A DNA stretch of 64,000 nucleotides from Roseateles subflavus (GCF_030285365.1 NZ_JASVDS010000004.1:186001-250000), one strand, 5' to 3'. Counted from the stretch's first letter, positions 16,974 to 26,923 are shown. Notes: a model not told the origin generated them from the sequence alone. Numbers and translations are program-made.

Positions 16974-17747
16974 ATGAGCACCCGCCAGCCCTCCACCCGC
17001 CCCGCCTTGCCCGGCTCGAGCCACGGCCCGGCATCGCCTGCCCCGGCGGCCGGGGCGAAGGCATCGGCCGCGTCCGCCGCGTCGTCGGCCCCCCCCAAGC
17101 CCGCCCGCCTGCCGGCGCCGCGGCAGCGCCGCAAGGAGGCGCGTCCGCAGGAGCTGCTGGCTGCGGCGCTCGAGCTCTTCGTCGAGAAGGGCTTCGCGGC
17201 GGCCCGTTCCGAGGAGGTCGCCCAGCGCGCCGGAGTCTCGAAGGGCACGCTGTACCTGTACTACCCGTCCAAGGAAGAATTGTTCAAGGCCATGGTGCGC
17301 GAGAGCCTGTCCTCGCGCATCGCCGAGGCCGGCGTGCTGATCGCCCAGTTCGAGGGCCCGACCCCCGAGCTGCTGCACCGCGTGATGCACCTGTGGTGGA
17401 CCGAGGTCGGCATGAGCCCGGCCGGCGGCATCACCAAGATCATGATGGCCGAGGCGCGCAACTTCCCGGAGCTGGCCAGCTTCTTCCACGAGGAGGTGAT
17501 CGCGCCCACCCAGGCCCTCCTGGCCCAGGTGATCCAGCGCGGCGTCGACCGTGGCGAGTTCCGGCCGGTACACCCCGCGATGACGGTCCAGGTGCTGATC
17601 GGGCCGATGCTGCACATGGTCCTGTTCCAGCATTCCTTCGGCGCCTGCGCCCTGCACCTGCCCTGCGAAAACCCCGCCGATGTGCTGGCGCTGGAGCTGG
17701 ACCTGCTCCTGCACGGCCTGTGCCCGCGCACGCCGCCCGGCGGCTGA
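16974..17747 (+). CDS. TetR/AcrR family transcriptional regulator of the adjacent RND pump
   Basis: A 257-residue repressor. An unusual Ala/Pro/Ser-rich N-terminal arm of about 50 residues precedes the DNA-binding domain (residues about 58-105), whose helix-turn-helix reads EEVAQRAGVSKGTLYLYYPSKEELF. The C-terminal ligand domain includes MHLWWTEVGMSPAGGITKIMMAEARNFPELASFF, as in regulators of multidrug pumps. It lies directly upstream of an RND adaptor and permease on the same strand and has its own promoter and palindromic operator. The inducer is unknown. The low-complexity arm could be shortened if a later start is used, but ATG 16974 is the one close to the operator. Confidence 0.88.
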   Translation: MSTRQPSTRPALPGSSHGPASPAPAAGAKASAASAASSAPPKPARLPAPRQRRKEARPQELLAAALELFVEKGFAAARSEEVAQRAGVSKGTLYLYYPSKEELFKAMVRESLSSRIAEAGVLIAQFEGPTPELLHRVMHLWWTEVGMSPAGGITKIMMAEARNFPELASFFHEEVIAPTQALLAQVIQRGVDRGEFRPVHPAMTVQVLIGPMLHMVLFQHSFGACALHLPCENPADVLALELDLLLHGLCPRTPPGG

Positions 17748-17809
17748 GCCGAGCCTCATCGCCTGGCCGCCCCCGATCTGACCCCACCACCCCAGCCACC
17801 GCCCACGCC

Positions 17810-19033
17810 ATGACGCCGTCCCGACTGAGCCGCTCCTGCCCGCACCGTCGCCAACAGGGGCGCGTTCACTGGTCCGTCTGGCTGCTGGTGCTGCTGGCGG
17901 TGTTGATTGCGGCCGGCGTCTACCGGGCGCGCGCCGCCCGCCAGGCCGCGGTGCCGGTCGCGACGAACAGCGTGCCGCAGCTGCGCCTCGCGCCCGCGGA
18001 CGTGCTGGCGGTGCAGGGGGGGGCGCTGGCGCGCTCGGTCGAGGTGTCCGGCGGCCTGCGCGCCGTGGACTCCGCCGTCGTGAAGGCCAAGGTGGCCGCG
18101 GAGCTCAAGTCGCTGGCGGTGCGCGAGGGCGACGCCGTCAAGGCCGGCCAGCTCGTGGGCCAGCTGGACCCCGCCGAATTCGAGATGCGCCTGCGCCAGG
18201 CGGAGCAGACCGCCGCGGCCGCCAAGGCGCAGCTCGACATCGCCCGCCGCCAGCTCGAGAACAGCCGTGGCCTCGTGAGCCAGGGCTTCGTGTCGTCGAC
18301 GGCCCTCGAGAGCGCCGTCTCGACGGAGGCCTCGGCCGCCGCCAACTGGCAGGCCGCGACGGCCGCCGTCGATCTGGCCCGCAAGGCCCTGGCCGACACG
18401 CGCCTCGTCGCGCCGCTCAGCGGGCAGGTCTCTCAGCGCCTCGCCCAGCCGGGCGAGCGTGTGGCGCTGGATGGGCGCATCGTGGAGATCGTCGATCTGC
18501 GGCAGCTGGAGCTCGAAGCCGCGGTGCCGTCGGAGAAGGCCGCCGGTCTCGCCGTCGGTCAGACGGCGCAGCTCAGCGTCGACGGGATCGACAGGCCGGT
18601 GACCGCCCAGGTCCAGCGCATCAATCCGGCGGCGCAGAGCGGCTCGCGCGCCGTGCTGGCCTACCTGCGCCTGCCGGCCTCGCAGCCGGGCCTGCGTGCC
18701 GGCCTGTTTGCGCGGGGCAGCGTGCTGATGGACACGCGCGAGGCACTCAGCGTGCCGCTCAGCGCGGTCCGGGTGGATCGCAGCGAGCCGTATGTGATCC
18801 GGATCATCGCCGGCAAGGAGGGCCCGGAGGCCCAGTGGCAGACCGTCGTGACGGGCGTCCAGGGTCAGGTCTTGCGGGACGGCCGCCTGCAGCCGGTCGT
18901 GGAGATCAAGTCCGGCCTGCAGGCCGGGGATCGCCTGCTGTCCGGCACCGCCGGCACGGTGGCCGCGGGCACGCGCCTGGTGCTGCCGGCCGCCGCTGCG
19001 GCCGCCTCGCCCGCTTCCCCGGCCTCTCGCTGA
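17810..19033 (+). CDS. RND efflux periplasmic adaptor (membrane fusion protein)
   Basis: A 407-residue adaptor anchored by one N-terminal helix (about residues 22-37, VWLLVLLAVLIAAGVY). It shows the HlyD/AcrA order: a lipoyl half (VVKAKVAAELKSLAVREGDAVKAGQLVGQLD), an alpha-hairpin with heptad Ala/Gln, the second lipoyl half (DTRLVAPLSGQVSQRLAQPGERV), a beta-barrel and a membrane-proximal domain. It bridges the inner-membrane pump encoded 15 bases downstream to an outer-membrane channel, possibly the TolC-type protein at 23344-24723. The tail is Ala/Pro/Ser-rich. Confidence 0.9.
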   Translation: MTPSRLSRSCPHRRQQGRVHWSVWLLVLLAVLIAAGVYRARAARQAAVPVATNSVPQLRLAPADVLAVQGGALARSVEVSGGLRAVDSAVVKAKVAAELKSLAVREGDAVKAGQLVGQLDPAEFEMRLRQAEQTAAAAKAQLDIARRQLENSRGLVSQGFVSSTALESAVSTEASAAANWQAATAAVDLARKALADTRLVAPLSGQVSQRLAQPGERVALDGRIVEIVDLRQLELEAAVPSEKAAGLAVGQTAQLSVDGIDRPVTAQVQRINPAAQSGSRAVLAYLRLPASQPGLRAGLFARGSVLMDTREALSVPLSAVRVDRSEPYVIRIIAGKEGPEAQWQTVVTGVQGQVLRDGRLQPVVEIKSGLQAGDRLLSGTAGTVAAGTRLVLPAAAAAASPASPASR

Positions 19034-19048
19034 GCACGGGAGCCCCCC

Positions 19049-22000
19049 ATGTGGTTCACCCGCGTCTCCATCCAGAACCCGGTCATGGCCACCATGGTCA
19101 TGCTGGCCTTCGTCGTGCTGGGCCTGTTCAGCTACCAGCGCCTCTCCGTCGACCAGTTCCCCAACATCGACTTCCCCACCGTGGTCATCAGCATGGACTA
19201 TCCGGGCGCCTCGCCCGAGATCGTCGAGGCCGAGGTCACGAAGAAGGTGGAGGAGGCCGTCAACACGGTGGCGGGCATCAACTCGCTGTACTCGCGCTCC
19301 TACGAGGGCACCTCGGTCGTGATCGTGGAGTTCAACCTCGACGTCGACGGCCGCAAGGCGGCGGAGGACGTGCGCGAGAAGGTCGCGCTGATCCGCCCCA
19401 GCCTGCGTGACGAGGTCAAGGAGCCGCGCATCTCGCGCTTCGACCCGCAGTCCGTGCCCATCTTCAATGTGGCGCTGCTGTCGGATGACGGCGCGCAGAG
19501 CACGCAGGCGCTCACGACCTGGGCCACGCAGGTGCTGCAGAAGAAGCTGGAGAACGTGCGCGGCGTGGGCTCGGTGGCGGTGGTCGGCGGCCTGCAGCGG
19601 CAGATCCGCGTGGAACTGCAGCCGGCGGCCATGGAGGCCCTGGGGGTGGGGGTGGACCAGGTCCTCGCCGCGGTGAAGAGCGAGAACCAGGAGCTGCCCA
19701 TGGGCGCGCTGCGCTCGGCGGAGCAGGAGCGTGTCGTGCAGGTCAACGCCCGCATGAAGCGGCCGGAGGACTTCGAGGCCATCGTCGTGGCGCGCAAGGG
19801 CACGACGCCCGTGAAGCTGGCGCAGGTGGCCCGCGTCGTCGACGGCCCGCAGGAGCTGGACAGCCTCGCGCTCTACAACGGTCAGCGCACGGTGCTGCTC
19901 TCGGTGCAGAAGAGCCAGGGCGAGAACACCATCGCCGTGGTGGACGGCCTGATGGACGCGCTCAAGGAGGCGCGCAAGCTCACGCCGCCCGGCGTGCGGC
20001 TGGAGGTCAACCGCGACAACTCCCGCGGCATCCGCGTTTCGGTGGCCAACGTCAAGCGCACGCTGATCGAGGGCGCGGCCCTCACGGTGCTCATCGTCTT
20101 CCTGTTCCTGAACTCCTGGCGCTCGACCGTCATCACCGGCCTCACGCTGCCCATCGCGCTGATCGGCACCTTCCTGTTCATGTATGCCTTCGGCTTCACG
20201 ATCAACACCATCACGATGATGGCGCTGAGCCTGTGCGTGGGCCTGCTGATCGACGACGCCATCGTGGTGCGCGAGAACATCGTGCGTCACGTCGCCATGG
20301 GCGTGAGCCCCCGCCAGGCCGCCCTGGACGGCACCGCCGAGATCGGCCTCGCCGTGCTGGCCACCACCTTCTCCATCGTCGCGGTCTTCCTGCCCATCGG
20401 CTTCATGGGCGGCATCGTGGGCAAGTTCTTCCACGAGTTCGGCATCACCATCGTCGCGGCGGTGCTGATCTCCATGTTCGTGAGCTTCACGCTCGATCCC
20501 ATGCTCTCGAGCATCTGGCACGACCCGGCCATCCATGGCCACGGGGCAGGGCAGGGCGGGCCCAGGACGCTCTACGACAAGACCCTCGGCCGCGTCACCG
20601 GCGCCTTCGACCGCCTGACCGAATGGCTGTCGGACGGCTACCAGACCATCCTCGCCTGGGCGCTGCAGCACAAGTGGAAGACGGTGGCGCTGGCCATGGC
20701 CAGCTTCGTCGGCGGCGTCATGCTCTTCGGCGTGATGGGCAAGGAGTTCGTGCCCAAGGCCGATCTCTCCGAGACGCAGGTCAACTTCTACACGCCGGTG
20801 GGCTCCTCGCTGGAGCTGACCGAGGCCCGCGCCCGCCAGGTGGACGAGGCCCTGCGCAGCCTGCCCGAGGTGCGCTACACCGTCACCACCATCAACAGCG
20901 GCTTCGCGGCCGGCAAGAGCTATGGCGCGGTCTATGTGCGCCTGGTGGACCGCAAGGACCGTCAGCGCAGCGTGGTGGACATGGCCACGCCGCTGCGAAT
21001 GAAGCTCGAGCAGATCCCCGGCATCACCGTCACCAACATCGGCCAGACGGACCTCGGCGGCAGCAAGAGCCTGCAGTTCTCGCTGCAGGGACCGGACCTG
21101 AAGGAGCTGGAGCGCATCGCCAACGGCGTGATGGCCCAGATGCGCCGGATTCCCGGGCTCGTGGACCTGGACAGCACCCTCAAGGCCAACAAGCCGACGG
21201 CCTCGGTGGAACTCAAGCGCGAGGCCCTGGCGGACGCCGGCCTGAACGTCAACGCCGTGGCCACGAGCCTTCGCACGCTGCTGGCCGGCACGACCGTGGG
21301 CAACTGGCGGGCGCCGGACGGCGAGAACTACGACGTCGTCGTGCGTCTCCCGCTGAACCTGCGTGACAACATGACCCAGCTCGCCGGCCTGCCGCTGAAC
21401 ATCGCGCCGGCGGCCGACGGCGGCAGCCGCGTCGTGCGCCTGGGGCAGGTGGCCTCCTTGAGCGAGTCCGTCGGCGCCAACCAGATCAACCGCCGCGACA
21501 TGAACCGCGAGATCAACATCGACGCCAACGCCCTGGGCCGCAGCGCCGGCGAGATCTCGGCCGACATCCAGAAGATCCTGCAGGCGACGCCCATGCCGCC
21601 GGGCTACCGCTACAGCTTCGGCGGCTCCACGAAGAACATGACCGAGTCCTTCCAGTACGCCGTCGGCGCACTGGCCCTGGCCATCGTGTTCATCTACATG
21701 ATCCTGGCCAGCCAGTTCAAGAGCTTCCTGCAGCCCATGGCGCTGATGACCTCGCTGCCGCTCACGCTCATCGGCGTGGCCGTGGCGCTGATCAGCTTCA
21801 ATTCCACGCTGAACATGTTCTCGGTGATCGGCATCGTGATGCTGATGGGCCTGGTGACCAAGAACGCCATCCTGCTGATTGACTTCGCCATCCGCTCGCG
21901 CGAGGGCGTGCATGCCCACGGCGTGGACGCCGAGCCCATGAGCCGCGAGCAGGCGCTGCTGCATGCCGCCCGGGTGCGGCTGCGGCCGATCCTGATGACG

Positions 22001-22237
22001 ACGCTGGCCATGGTCTTCGGCATGGTGCCGCTGGCCTTCGCCATGTCCGAGGGCTCGGAGCAGCGCGCGCCGATGGGGCAGGCGGTGATCGGCGGCGTGA
22101 TCACGTCCTCGCTGCTGACGCTGGTCGTGGTGCCGGTGGTCTACTGCCTGCTGGATGACCTGGCGCAATGGGCGCGCCGCCGCTGGCGTGGCTCGCCCGC
22201 CTCAGGCCCGGAGGCCACCCCGTCGTCCGGGAAATAG
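19049..22237 (+). CDS. RND family efflux permease (AcrB/MdtBC-like)
   Basis: A 1062-residue inner-membrane proton-driven transporter. The first helix begins after [18 protein letters not shown], followed by a large periplasmic loop ([29 protein letters not shown]). The proton-relay pair Asp402-Asp403 lies in TM4 ([16 protein letters not shown]), and the internal repeat restarts at [19 protein letters not shown]. Length and twelve predicted helices match the hydrophobe/amphiphile subfamily. Together with the adaptor and TetR it forms an inducible export system for small toxic compounds. The exact substrate cannot be read from sequence. Confidence 0.95.
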   Translation: MWFTRVSIQNPVMATMVMLAFVVLGLFSYQRLSVDQFPNIDFPTVVISMDYPGASPEIVEAEVTKKVEEAVNTVAGINSLYSRSYEGTSVVIVEFNLDVDGRKAAEDVREKVALIRPSLRDEVKEPRISRFDPQSVPIFNVALLSDDGAQSTQALTTWATQVLQKKLENVRGVGSVAVVGGLQRQIRVELQPAAMEALGVGVDQVLAAVKSENQELPMGALRSAEQERVVQVNARMKRPEDFEAIVVARKGTTPVKLAQVARVVDGPQELDSLALYNGQRTVLLSVQKSQGENTIAVVDGLMDALKEARKLTPPGVRLEVNRDNSRGIRVSVANVKRTLIEGAALTVLIVFLFLNSWRSTVITGLTLPIALIGTFLFMYAFGFTINTITMMALSLCVGLLIDDAIVVRENIVRHVAMGVSPRQAALDGTAEIGLAVLATTFSIVAVFLPIGFMGGIVGKFFHEFGITIVAAVLISMFVSFTLDPMLSSIWHDPAIHGHGAGQGGPRTLYDKTLGRVTGAFDRLTEWLSDGYQTILAWALQHKWKTVALAMASFVGGVMLFGVMGKEFVPKADLSETQVNFYTPVGSSLELTEARARQVDEALRSLPEVRYTVTTINSGFAAGKSYGAVYVRLVDRKDRQRSVVDMATPLRMKLEQIPGITVTNIGQTDLGGSKSLQFSLQGPDLKELERIANGVMAQMRRIPGLVDLDSTLKANKPTASVELKREALADAGLNVNAVATSLRTLLAGTTVGNWRAPDGENYDVVVRLPLNLRDNMTQLAGLPLNIAPAADGGSRVVRLGQVASLSESVGANQINRRDMNREINIDANALGRSAGEISADIQKILQATPMPPGYRYSFGGSTKNMTESFQYAVGALALAIVFIYMILASQFKSFLQPMALMTSLPLTLIGVAVALISFNSTLNMFSVIGIVMLMGLVTKNAILLIDFAIRSREGVHAHGVDAEPMSREQALLHAARVRLRPILMTTLAMVFGMVPLAFAMSEGSEQRAPMGQAVIGGVITSSLLTLVVVPVVYCLLDDLAQWARRRWRGSPASGPEATPSSGK

Positions 22238-22297
22238 AATGCCCGGATTGCGCCGGAAGCCCTGGCGCTCCTTCCTGATGTAACGCTGAGCACTGCC

Positions 22298-22951
22298 ATG
22301 AATTTCGAACAAGCCCGCTTCAACATGATCGAACAGCAGATCCGCCCCTGGGATGTGCTGGATCTGAGCGTCCTGGCCCTGCTGAGCAGCGTCAGGCGCG
22401 AGGATTTCGTGCCCGCCGAGCTGCGCACCCTGGCCTTCACCGACACCGAGCTGCCCCTGGGCGGCGGGCGCCGGGCGCTGGCCCCCCGCGTGGAGGCCCG
22501 CATCGCCCAGGAGCTGCAGCTGCAGCGCACCGACAAGGTCCTGGAGATCGGCACCGGCATCGGTTACCTGACGGCGCTGCTGGGGCACAAGGCCCAGTCC
22601 GTGGTGAGCCTGGAGGCCGACGCCGGCCTGGCCCGTGCCGCCGCCGAGAAGCTGCGCCGCGCCGGCCTGTCCAATGTGCAGGTGCGCGAGGCGGATGGCC
22701 GCCAGGGCGCGCCCGGCGAGGCCCCGTTCGACGCCATCGTGCTGGCCGGTTCGGTGGCCGAGGTGCCGCAGGTGCTGCTGGACCAGCTCAAGGTCGGCGG
22801 CCGCCTGCTGGGCATCGTGGGTGACGAGCCCGTGATGCGTGCCGTGCTGGTCCGCCGCGTGGGCGAGAAGGAGTTCCAGACCACGGAACTGTTCGATACC
22901 GTGGTCCAGCGCCTGGCCGGCTTCGAGTCGCGCCCGGCCTTCGCGTTCTGA
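22298..22951 (+). CDS. protein-L-isoaspartate O-methyltransferase family protein
   Basis: A 217-residue Pcm-type protein starting MNFEQARFNMIEQQIRPWDVLD. The SAM-binding motif VLEIGTGIGYLTALLG is clear, and VREADGRQGAPGEAPFDAIVLAGSV matches the post-motif. This short form lacks the strict isoaspartate-recognition motif of classical Pcm and is common in Betaproteobacteria immediately upstream of a rhodanese and a TolC gene, as here. It may repair damaged proteins or methylate another acceptor in the cytoplasm. Confidence 0.88.
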   Translation: MNFEQARFNMIEQQIRPWDVLDLSVLALLSSVRREDFVPAELRTLAFTDTELPLGGGRRALAPRVEARIAQELQLQRTDKVLEIGTGIGYLTALLGHKAQSVVSLEADAGLARAAAEKLRRAGLSNVQVREADGRQGAPGEAPFDAIVLAGSVAEVPQVLLDQLKVGGRLLGIVGDEPVMRAVLVRRVGEKEFQTTELFDTVVQRLAGFESRPAFAF

Positions 22952-22956
22952 CCGGC

Positions 22957-23298
22957 ATGGCCTGGCAGCTTCCCCCGACCGAATTCCCGGCCTGGCTGGC
23001 CGAGGTGGCGCCCCAGGGGCGCCCCATGCTGCTGGACATCCGGGAGGGCTGGGAGGTGGAGCGCGTCGCGCTGCAGCCGGCGGAGGTGGACTGGCTGCAC
23101 ATCCCGATGAACGAAGTCCCTGCCCGGCTGGAGGAGCTGGACCCGCAGCGGGCCATCGTCTGTTATTGCCATCACGGGGTGCGAAGTCTGCAGGTCGTCG
23201 CATTTCTTTCGGCCCGCGGCTTCGATTCCGTCTATAACCTCGCCGGCGGCATCGATGCCTGGTCCGTGCAGGTGGATCCCTCGTTGCCTCGATACTGA
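22957..23298 (+). CDS. single-domain rhodanese
   Basis: A 113-residue rhodanese fold. LLDIREGWEVE is the CH2A-like N-terminal signature and Cys71 heads the active loop CHHGVRS (71-77), so sulfurtransferase or persulfide-carrier activity is possible. No signal peptide is present, so it is cytoplasmic. It starts 5 bases after the methyltransferase stop and lies 45 bases before the TolC-type gene, which suggests one transcript. Confidence 0.92.
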   Translation: MAWQLPPTEFPAWLAEVAPQGRPMLLDIREGWEVERVALQPAEVDWLHIPMNEVPARLEELDPQRAIVCYCHHGVRSLQVVAFLSARGFDSVYNLAGGIDAWSVQVDPSLPRY

Positions 23299-23343
23299 AT
23301 TCCTACCGAACAACCATCAAAACCATTGCTGCAAGGAAGCTTC

Positions 23344-24723
23344 ATGGCTGCTGATCATCGACTCTATTCCCCTTCGCGTCCGCGGACCCGCGTCCTGGCC
23401 GCCACCCTGGGCCTGTTGTTCGGTGGGGTGTCGATGGCGCAGGCCCAGAGCCTGCAGGAACTCTATGACGCTGCCCGCGCCTACGACGCCACCTACCTGG
23501 CAGCGCGTGCGCAGGCCGACTCGGCCGAGTTCAAGGCCGCGCAGTCCGAGGCGCTCGGCCGCCCCACGCTGGGCCTTGGCACCAGCGTGTACAAGACCCA
23601 GACGCACACGCCCAGCTACGGCGCCCTGACGGCGGCCGGCCCGGCCCAGGTGCCGGCCGCCACGCTGAGCTCCACCGCCGCGAAGGTCGGCCTGAGCGGC
23701 AAGTACGCGGTCTACAACCGCGGCAACAGCGTCACGATGGAGCAGGCCCAGCGTGGTCTCGGCGTGGCCCGTGCAGACCTGGAATCGGCCGAGCAGGACC
23801 TGATCGTCCGCGTGGCCCAGGCCTACTTCGACGTGCTCAATGCCCGCGACACCCTGGCCACCGCCCAGGGCAACAAGAAGGCCGTGGCGGAGCAGCTGGC
23901 CTCGGCCAAGCGCAATTTCGAGGTCGGCACCGCCACCATCACCGACACCCGCGAAGCCCAGGCCCGCTATGACCTGGCGACGGCCCAGGAACTGGCCGCC
24001 GACAACGACCTGCGCGTCAAGCAGGTCACGCTGGACCAGATCGTCGGCCGCGTGGGCGTGGACCCCAAGCCGCTGGCCCAGCCCGTGGCCCTGCCGGCCC
24101 TGGCGTCCGACCAGGTCGAGACCTGGGTCAGCCAGTCCGAGCAGCACCCCCTGATCCGCAAGGCCCAGCTGGGTCTCGAGGTGGCGCACCTCGAGACGGA
24201 GAAGGCCAAGGCCGCCAACGGCCCGACCGTCGATGCCAACGGCACGTTCGGTGTGGTCAACAACCGCGGTGACGTGCAGATCCCCGGCACGACGCGTCAG
24301 GCGCAGGTCGGCATCGAGCTGAACATCCCGCTGTACACCGGCGGCTACAACGACAACCGCATCAAGGAAACGCTGAAGCTGGAGGAGAAGTCCCGCAACG
24401 ACCTCGACTACGCGCGCCGCAGCATCTCCGAAGCCACCAAGCGCGCCTTCTTCGGCGTGCAGTCGCTGCGGGCCCAGGTCAAGGCCTACGAGGCCGCCGA
24501 GGCGTCCACCAAGCTGGCCCTGGAAGCCACGCAGCTGGGCTACAAGCTCGGCGTGCGCGTCAACCTGGACGTGCTGAATGCCCAGACCCAGCTCTTCTCG
24601 ACCCAGCGTGACCTCGCCAAGGCCCGCTACGACGTGGTGCTGAACAGCCTCAAGCTGCGCCAGGCCTCCGGCCAGCTGCGCCCCGAGGACCTCGCCGGCG
24701 TCAACGCGCTGCTGGCCAAGTAA
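23344..24723 (+). CDS. TolC family type I secretion/efflux outer-membrane protein
   Basis: A 459-residue protein from ATG 23344, which has AAGGAAG seven bases upstream; the reading frame also allows a start 6 codons earlier. It has an N-terminal signal peptide ending near MAQAQS (about residue 36). It then shows the duplicated coiled-coil/beta-strand layout of TolC: SLQELYDAARAYDATYLAARAQADSAEF, ARADLESAEQDLIVRVAQAYFDVLNARDTL, and the second repeat with VEIGLNIPLYTGG-like and VNLDVLNAQTQLFSTQRDLAKARYD segments. It forms the trimeric outer-membrane channel for exporters and could complete the RND pump upstream. A strong hairpin follows the stop. Confidence 0.93.
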   Translation: MAADHRLYSPSRPRTRVLAATLGLLFGGVSMAQAQSLQELYDAARAYDATYLAARAQADSAEFKAAQSEALGRPTLGLGTSVYKTQTHTPSYGALTAAGPAQVPAATLSSTAAKVGLSGKYAVYNRGNSVTMEQAQRGLGVARADLESAEQDLIVRVAQAYFDVLNARDTLATAQGNKKAVAEQLASAKRNFEVGTATITDTREAQARYDLATAQELAADNDLRVKQVTLDQIVGRVGVDPKPLAQPVALPALASDQVETWVSQSEQHPLIRKAQLGLEVAHLETEKAKAANGPTVDANGTFGVVNNRGDVQIPGTTRQAQVGIELNIPLYTGGYNDNRIKETLKLEEKSRNDLDYARRSISEATKRAFFGVQSLRAQVKAYEAAEASTKLALEATQLGYKLGVRVNLDVLNAQTQLFSTQRDLAKARYDVVLNSLKLRQASGQLRPEDLAGVNALLAK

Positions 24724-24749
24724 GGCCCTCTCGCGCCGCGTGCGCCTTC

Positions 24750-24775
24750 AGGCCCGCTGCCCTGCAGCGGGCCTT
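24750..24775 (+). terminator. hairpin after the TolC-type gene
   Basis: AGGCCCGCTGC (24750-24760) pairs perfectly with GCAGCGGGCCT (24764-24774) around a 3-base loop. The following sequence TTGTCATT is only partly T-rich, so termination efficiency is uncertain. Confidence 0.6.
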
Positions 24776-24836
24776 GTCATTGGCGCTGCGCCACAATGCA
24801 GGGGCATCACCTGACCCCCATCGCCGATCCTGACCC

Positions 24837-25616
24837 ATGCTCTTCCTGCTATCGCCCGCGAAATCCCTGGACTACGACAGCCCGGTCTCGCCGGCCGTCG
24901 AGGCCCTGGCCACCGAGCCGCAGTTCATCCCGGAGTCCGTCGCCCTGATCGAGGTGCTGCGCGGGCAGTCCCAGGCGGACATCGCCCGGCTCATGGACCT
25001 CTCTGACGCACTCTCGGCGCTGAACGTCGCCCGCTACCAGGCCTGGGAGCCGCACTTCACGGCCGAGAACAGCAAGCCCGCCGTGCTGGCCTTCAACGGC
25101 GATGTCTACGACGGGCTGGACGCGAAGAGCCTGAGCCTCAAGCAGCTGCGCTGGGCGCAGGAGCATGTGCTGATCCTCTCCGGCCTCTACGGCGTGCTGC
25201 GCCCGCTGGACCGCATGCAGCCCTACCGCCTGGAAATGGGCACGAGCCTTGCCAACGCGCGCGGGCGCAACCTCTACGCCTTCTGGGGCGACCGCATCGC
25301 CGAGCACCTCAATGCCCGCGCCGCGGCCTCGCATGTGCCGGTGATCGTCAACCTGGCGTCCCAGGAGTACTTCAAGGCCGCGGACCGCCCCGCGCTGCAT
25401 CCCCGCGTGATCGAGTGTCAGTTCGAGGATTGGAAGGGCAGCGGCTACAAGATCATCAGCTTCTTCGCCAAGCGGGCACGCGGCTTGATGGCCCGCTACT
25501 GCATCGAGCAGGGCGTGGATCGGCCCGAGGGGCTCAAGGACTTCGCCGTGGACGACTACGCCTTCGCCGCCGAGGTCTCGACACCCGAGCGCCTGGTGTT
25601 CCGGCGCCGGCGCTGA
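24837..25616 (+). CDS. yaaA: peroxide stress protein YaaA (UPF0246)
   Basis: A 259-residue cytoplasmic protein of normal family length. It opens with MLFLLSPAKSLDYDSP, the conserved signature of the YaaA/UPF0246 family, and keeps VLAFNGDVYDGLDAKSLS, LSGLYGVLRPLDRMQPYRLEMGT and VNLASQEYFKA. YaaA limits intracellular free iron during peroxide stress and its fold binds DNA in vitro. It is a single gene between the tolC hairpin and the dioxygenase gene. Confidence 0.95.
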   Translation: MLFLLSPAKSLDYDSPVSPAVEALATEPQFIPESVALIEVLRGQSQADIARLMDLSDALSALNVARYQAWEPHFTAENSKPAVLAFNGDVYDGLDAKSLSLKQLRWAQEHVLILSGLYGVLRPLDRMQPYRLEMGTSLANARGRNLYAFWGDRIAEHLNARAAASHVPVIVNLASQEYFKAADRPALHPRVIECQFEDWKGSGYKIISFFAKRARGLMARYCIEQGVDRPEGLKDFAVDDYAFAAEVSTPERLVFRRRR

Positions 25617-25675
25617 GCGGGCGGTCGCCCGGAGCCCTCACCACTCACGGCAATCAAGATCACAAGGAGACCACG

Positions 25676-26524
25676 ATGGGGCAAGCCGCCTCTCCCGAAC
25701 TGTGCCGCTGGATCATCGAGCAGATCCGCGCCGGCGTGTCGGGTGACAAGATCCTCGCGGCCATGGTGCAGAGCGGCTGGGACGAGAAGGTGGCCCGGAC
25801 GGCCTTCGCCCAGATCTTCCAGTCGCACCAGAAGGACGAGGCGCGCCGCGCCGGCAAGGCCTTCACGGATTCACTGCCCGAGCCCGATCTGGCCGGCCAG
25901 CCGTCCGTCATCCGTGCGCTGGACCGCGACGTCAAGGTGTTGATGACGCTGGCGCATCCCCGGGTCGTGCTCTTCGGTGATCTGCTGTCGCACGAGGAGT
26001 GCGACGCGCTCATCGCCCAGAGCCGCGACCGCCTGAGCCGCTCCGAGACCGTGGCCGTGAAGGTGGACGGCAGCGAGGTCAACACGGCGCGCACCAGCGA
26101 CGGCATGTTCTTCGAGCGCGGCGAGAGCGAGCTGTGTGCGCGCATCGAGGCCCGCCTCGCGGCGCTGCTGCACTGGCCCGTCGAGAACGGCGAGGGTCTG
26201 CAGGTCCTGCGCTACCAGCCGGGTGCCGAGTACCTGCCGCACTACGACTACTTCGACCCCTACCACGCCAGCACGCCCTCCATCCTGCAGCGGGGTGGGC
26301 AGCGCGTGGGCACGGTCGTGATGTATCTCAACACGCCCCGGCGCGGCGGTGGCACCATCTTCCCCGACAGCCGCCTGGAGATCGCCCCGGTGAAGGGCAA
26401 TGCCGTGTTCTTCAGCTACGGCCAGCCCGATCCCTCGACCCTCAGCCTGCACGCCGGCGCGCCGGTGCTGGAGGGCGAGAAATGGGTCGCAACAAAATGG
26501 CTGCGTCAAGGCCTGTTCGAGTAG
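25676..26524 (+). CDS. prolyl-4-hydroxylase-like 2OG-Fe(II) dioxygenase
   Basis: A 282-residue enzyme from ATG 25676 (AAGGAGA about six bases upstream). Residues 1-60 are a helical domain (CRWIIEQIRAGVSGDKILAAMVQSGW), and from about 95 the dioxygenase core follows. The iron ligands are His189 and Asp191 (LPHYDYFD) and the distal His259 (LSLHAGAPV), with the 2-oxoglutarate-binding lysine expected in GEKWVATKW. It resembles bacterial P4H/ankyrin-type hydroxylases that modify proline or aspartyl residues in proteins. The target is unknown; a nearby Lys/Pro/Ala-rich exported protein is only a positional neighbour. Confidence 0.9.
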   Translation: MGQAASPELCRWIIEQIRAGVSGDKILAAMVQSGWDEKVARTAFAQIFQSHQKDEARRAGKAFTDSLPEPDLAGQPSVIRALDRDVKVLMTLAHPRVVLFGDLLSHEECDALIAQSRDRLSRSETVAVKVDGSEVNTARTSDGMFFERGESELCARIEARLAALLHWPVENGEGLQVLRYQPGAEYLPHYDYFDPYHASTPSILQRGGQRVGTVVMYLNTPRRGGGTIFPDSRLEIAPVKGNAVFFSYGQPDPSTLSLHAGAPVLEGEKWVATKWLRQGLFE

Positions 26525-26571
26525 TGGGCCCGGCGTAGACTGCAGCCCAGCCCCTTGATTGGAATCCGTAC

Positions 26572-26889
26572 ATGAAAAGCATCCTGACCCTCAGTCTTGC
26601 CAGCCTGCTGGCGCTTCCCGCCCTGGCTCAGCAAGCCCAGGGCAGTGTCCAGCCCGCGGCTCCCCTGGTGACGCCGCAGCCGGCCATCGCCCCCGCCGTG
26701 GCGGCCCAGCCGCAGCAGCAGGCCCTGGCTCAGCAGCCGACGATGAAGGCCAAGAAGGCCCACAAGAAGTCGGTCGTTGCCAAGAAGAGCACCAAGAAGG
26801 CTGGCAAGAAGGCCACCGGCAAGTCGCACAAGGCCGCTTCGGGCGCCAAGGTGAAGGCCAGCCACAAGCACGGCAAGGCCATGCACTGA
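26572..26889 (+). CDS. small exported lysine/alanine-rich protein
   Basis: A 105-residue protein with a signal peptide (MKSILTLSLASLLALPALAQ, cleavage near residue 19-20). A Gln/Pro/Ala segment (about 20-58) is followed by a strongly basic tail of repeated KKA/KSTKKAGKKATGKSHKA motifs resembling histone H1 C-terminal tails. Without the signal peptide it would look like a nucleoid protein; with it, the product should sit in the periplasm or on the surface, where it could bind polyanions such as LPS or exopolysaccharide. Similar short PAKK-repeat proteins occur in many Burkholderiales. Function unknown. Confidence 0.75.
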   Translation: MKSILTLSLASLLALPALAQQAQGSVQPAAPLVTPQPAIAPAVAAQPQQQALAQQPTMKAKKAHKKSVVAKKSTKKAGKKATGKSHKAASGAKVKASHKHGKAMH

Positions 26890-26923
26890 TCCCGGCCGTG
26901 CGCGGCCCCCGCGCGCCCGCCTG

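Noticed and set aside
17756-22168. 1470-codon open frame on the minus strand opposite the RND genes
   Set aside because: It is antisense to two clear RND genes, is His/Arg/Gln-rich low-complexity, and contains no family motif. Long antisense frames are an expected by-product of very high GC.
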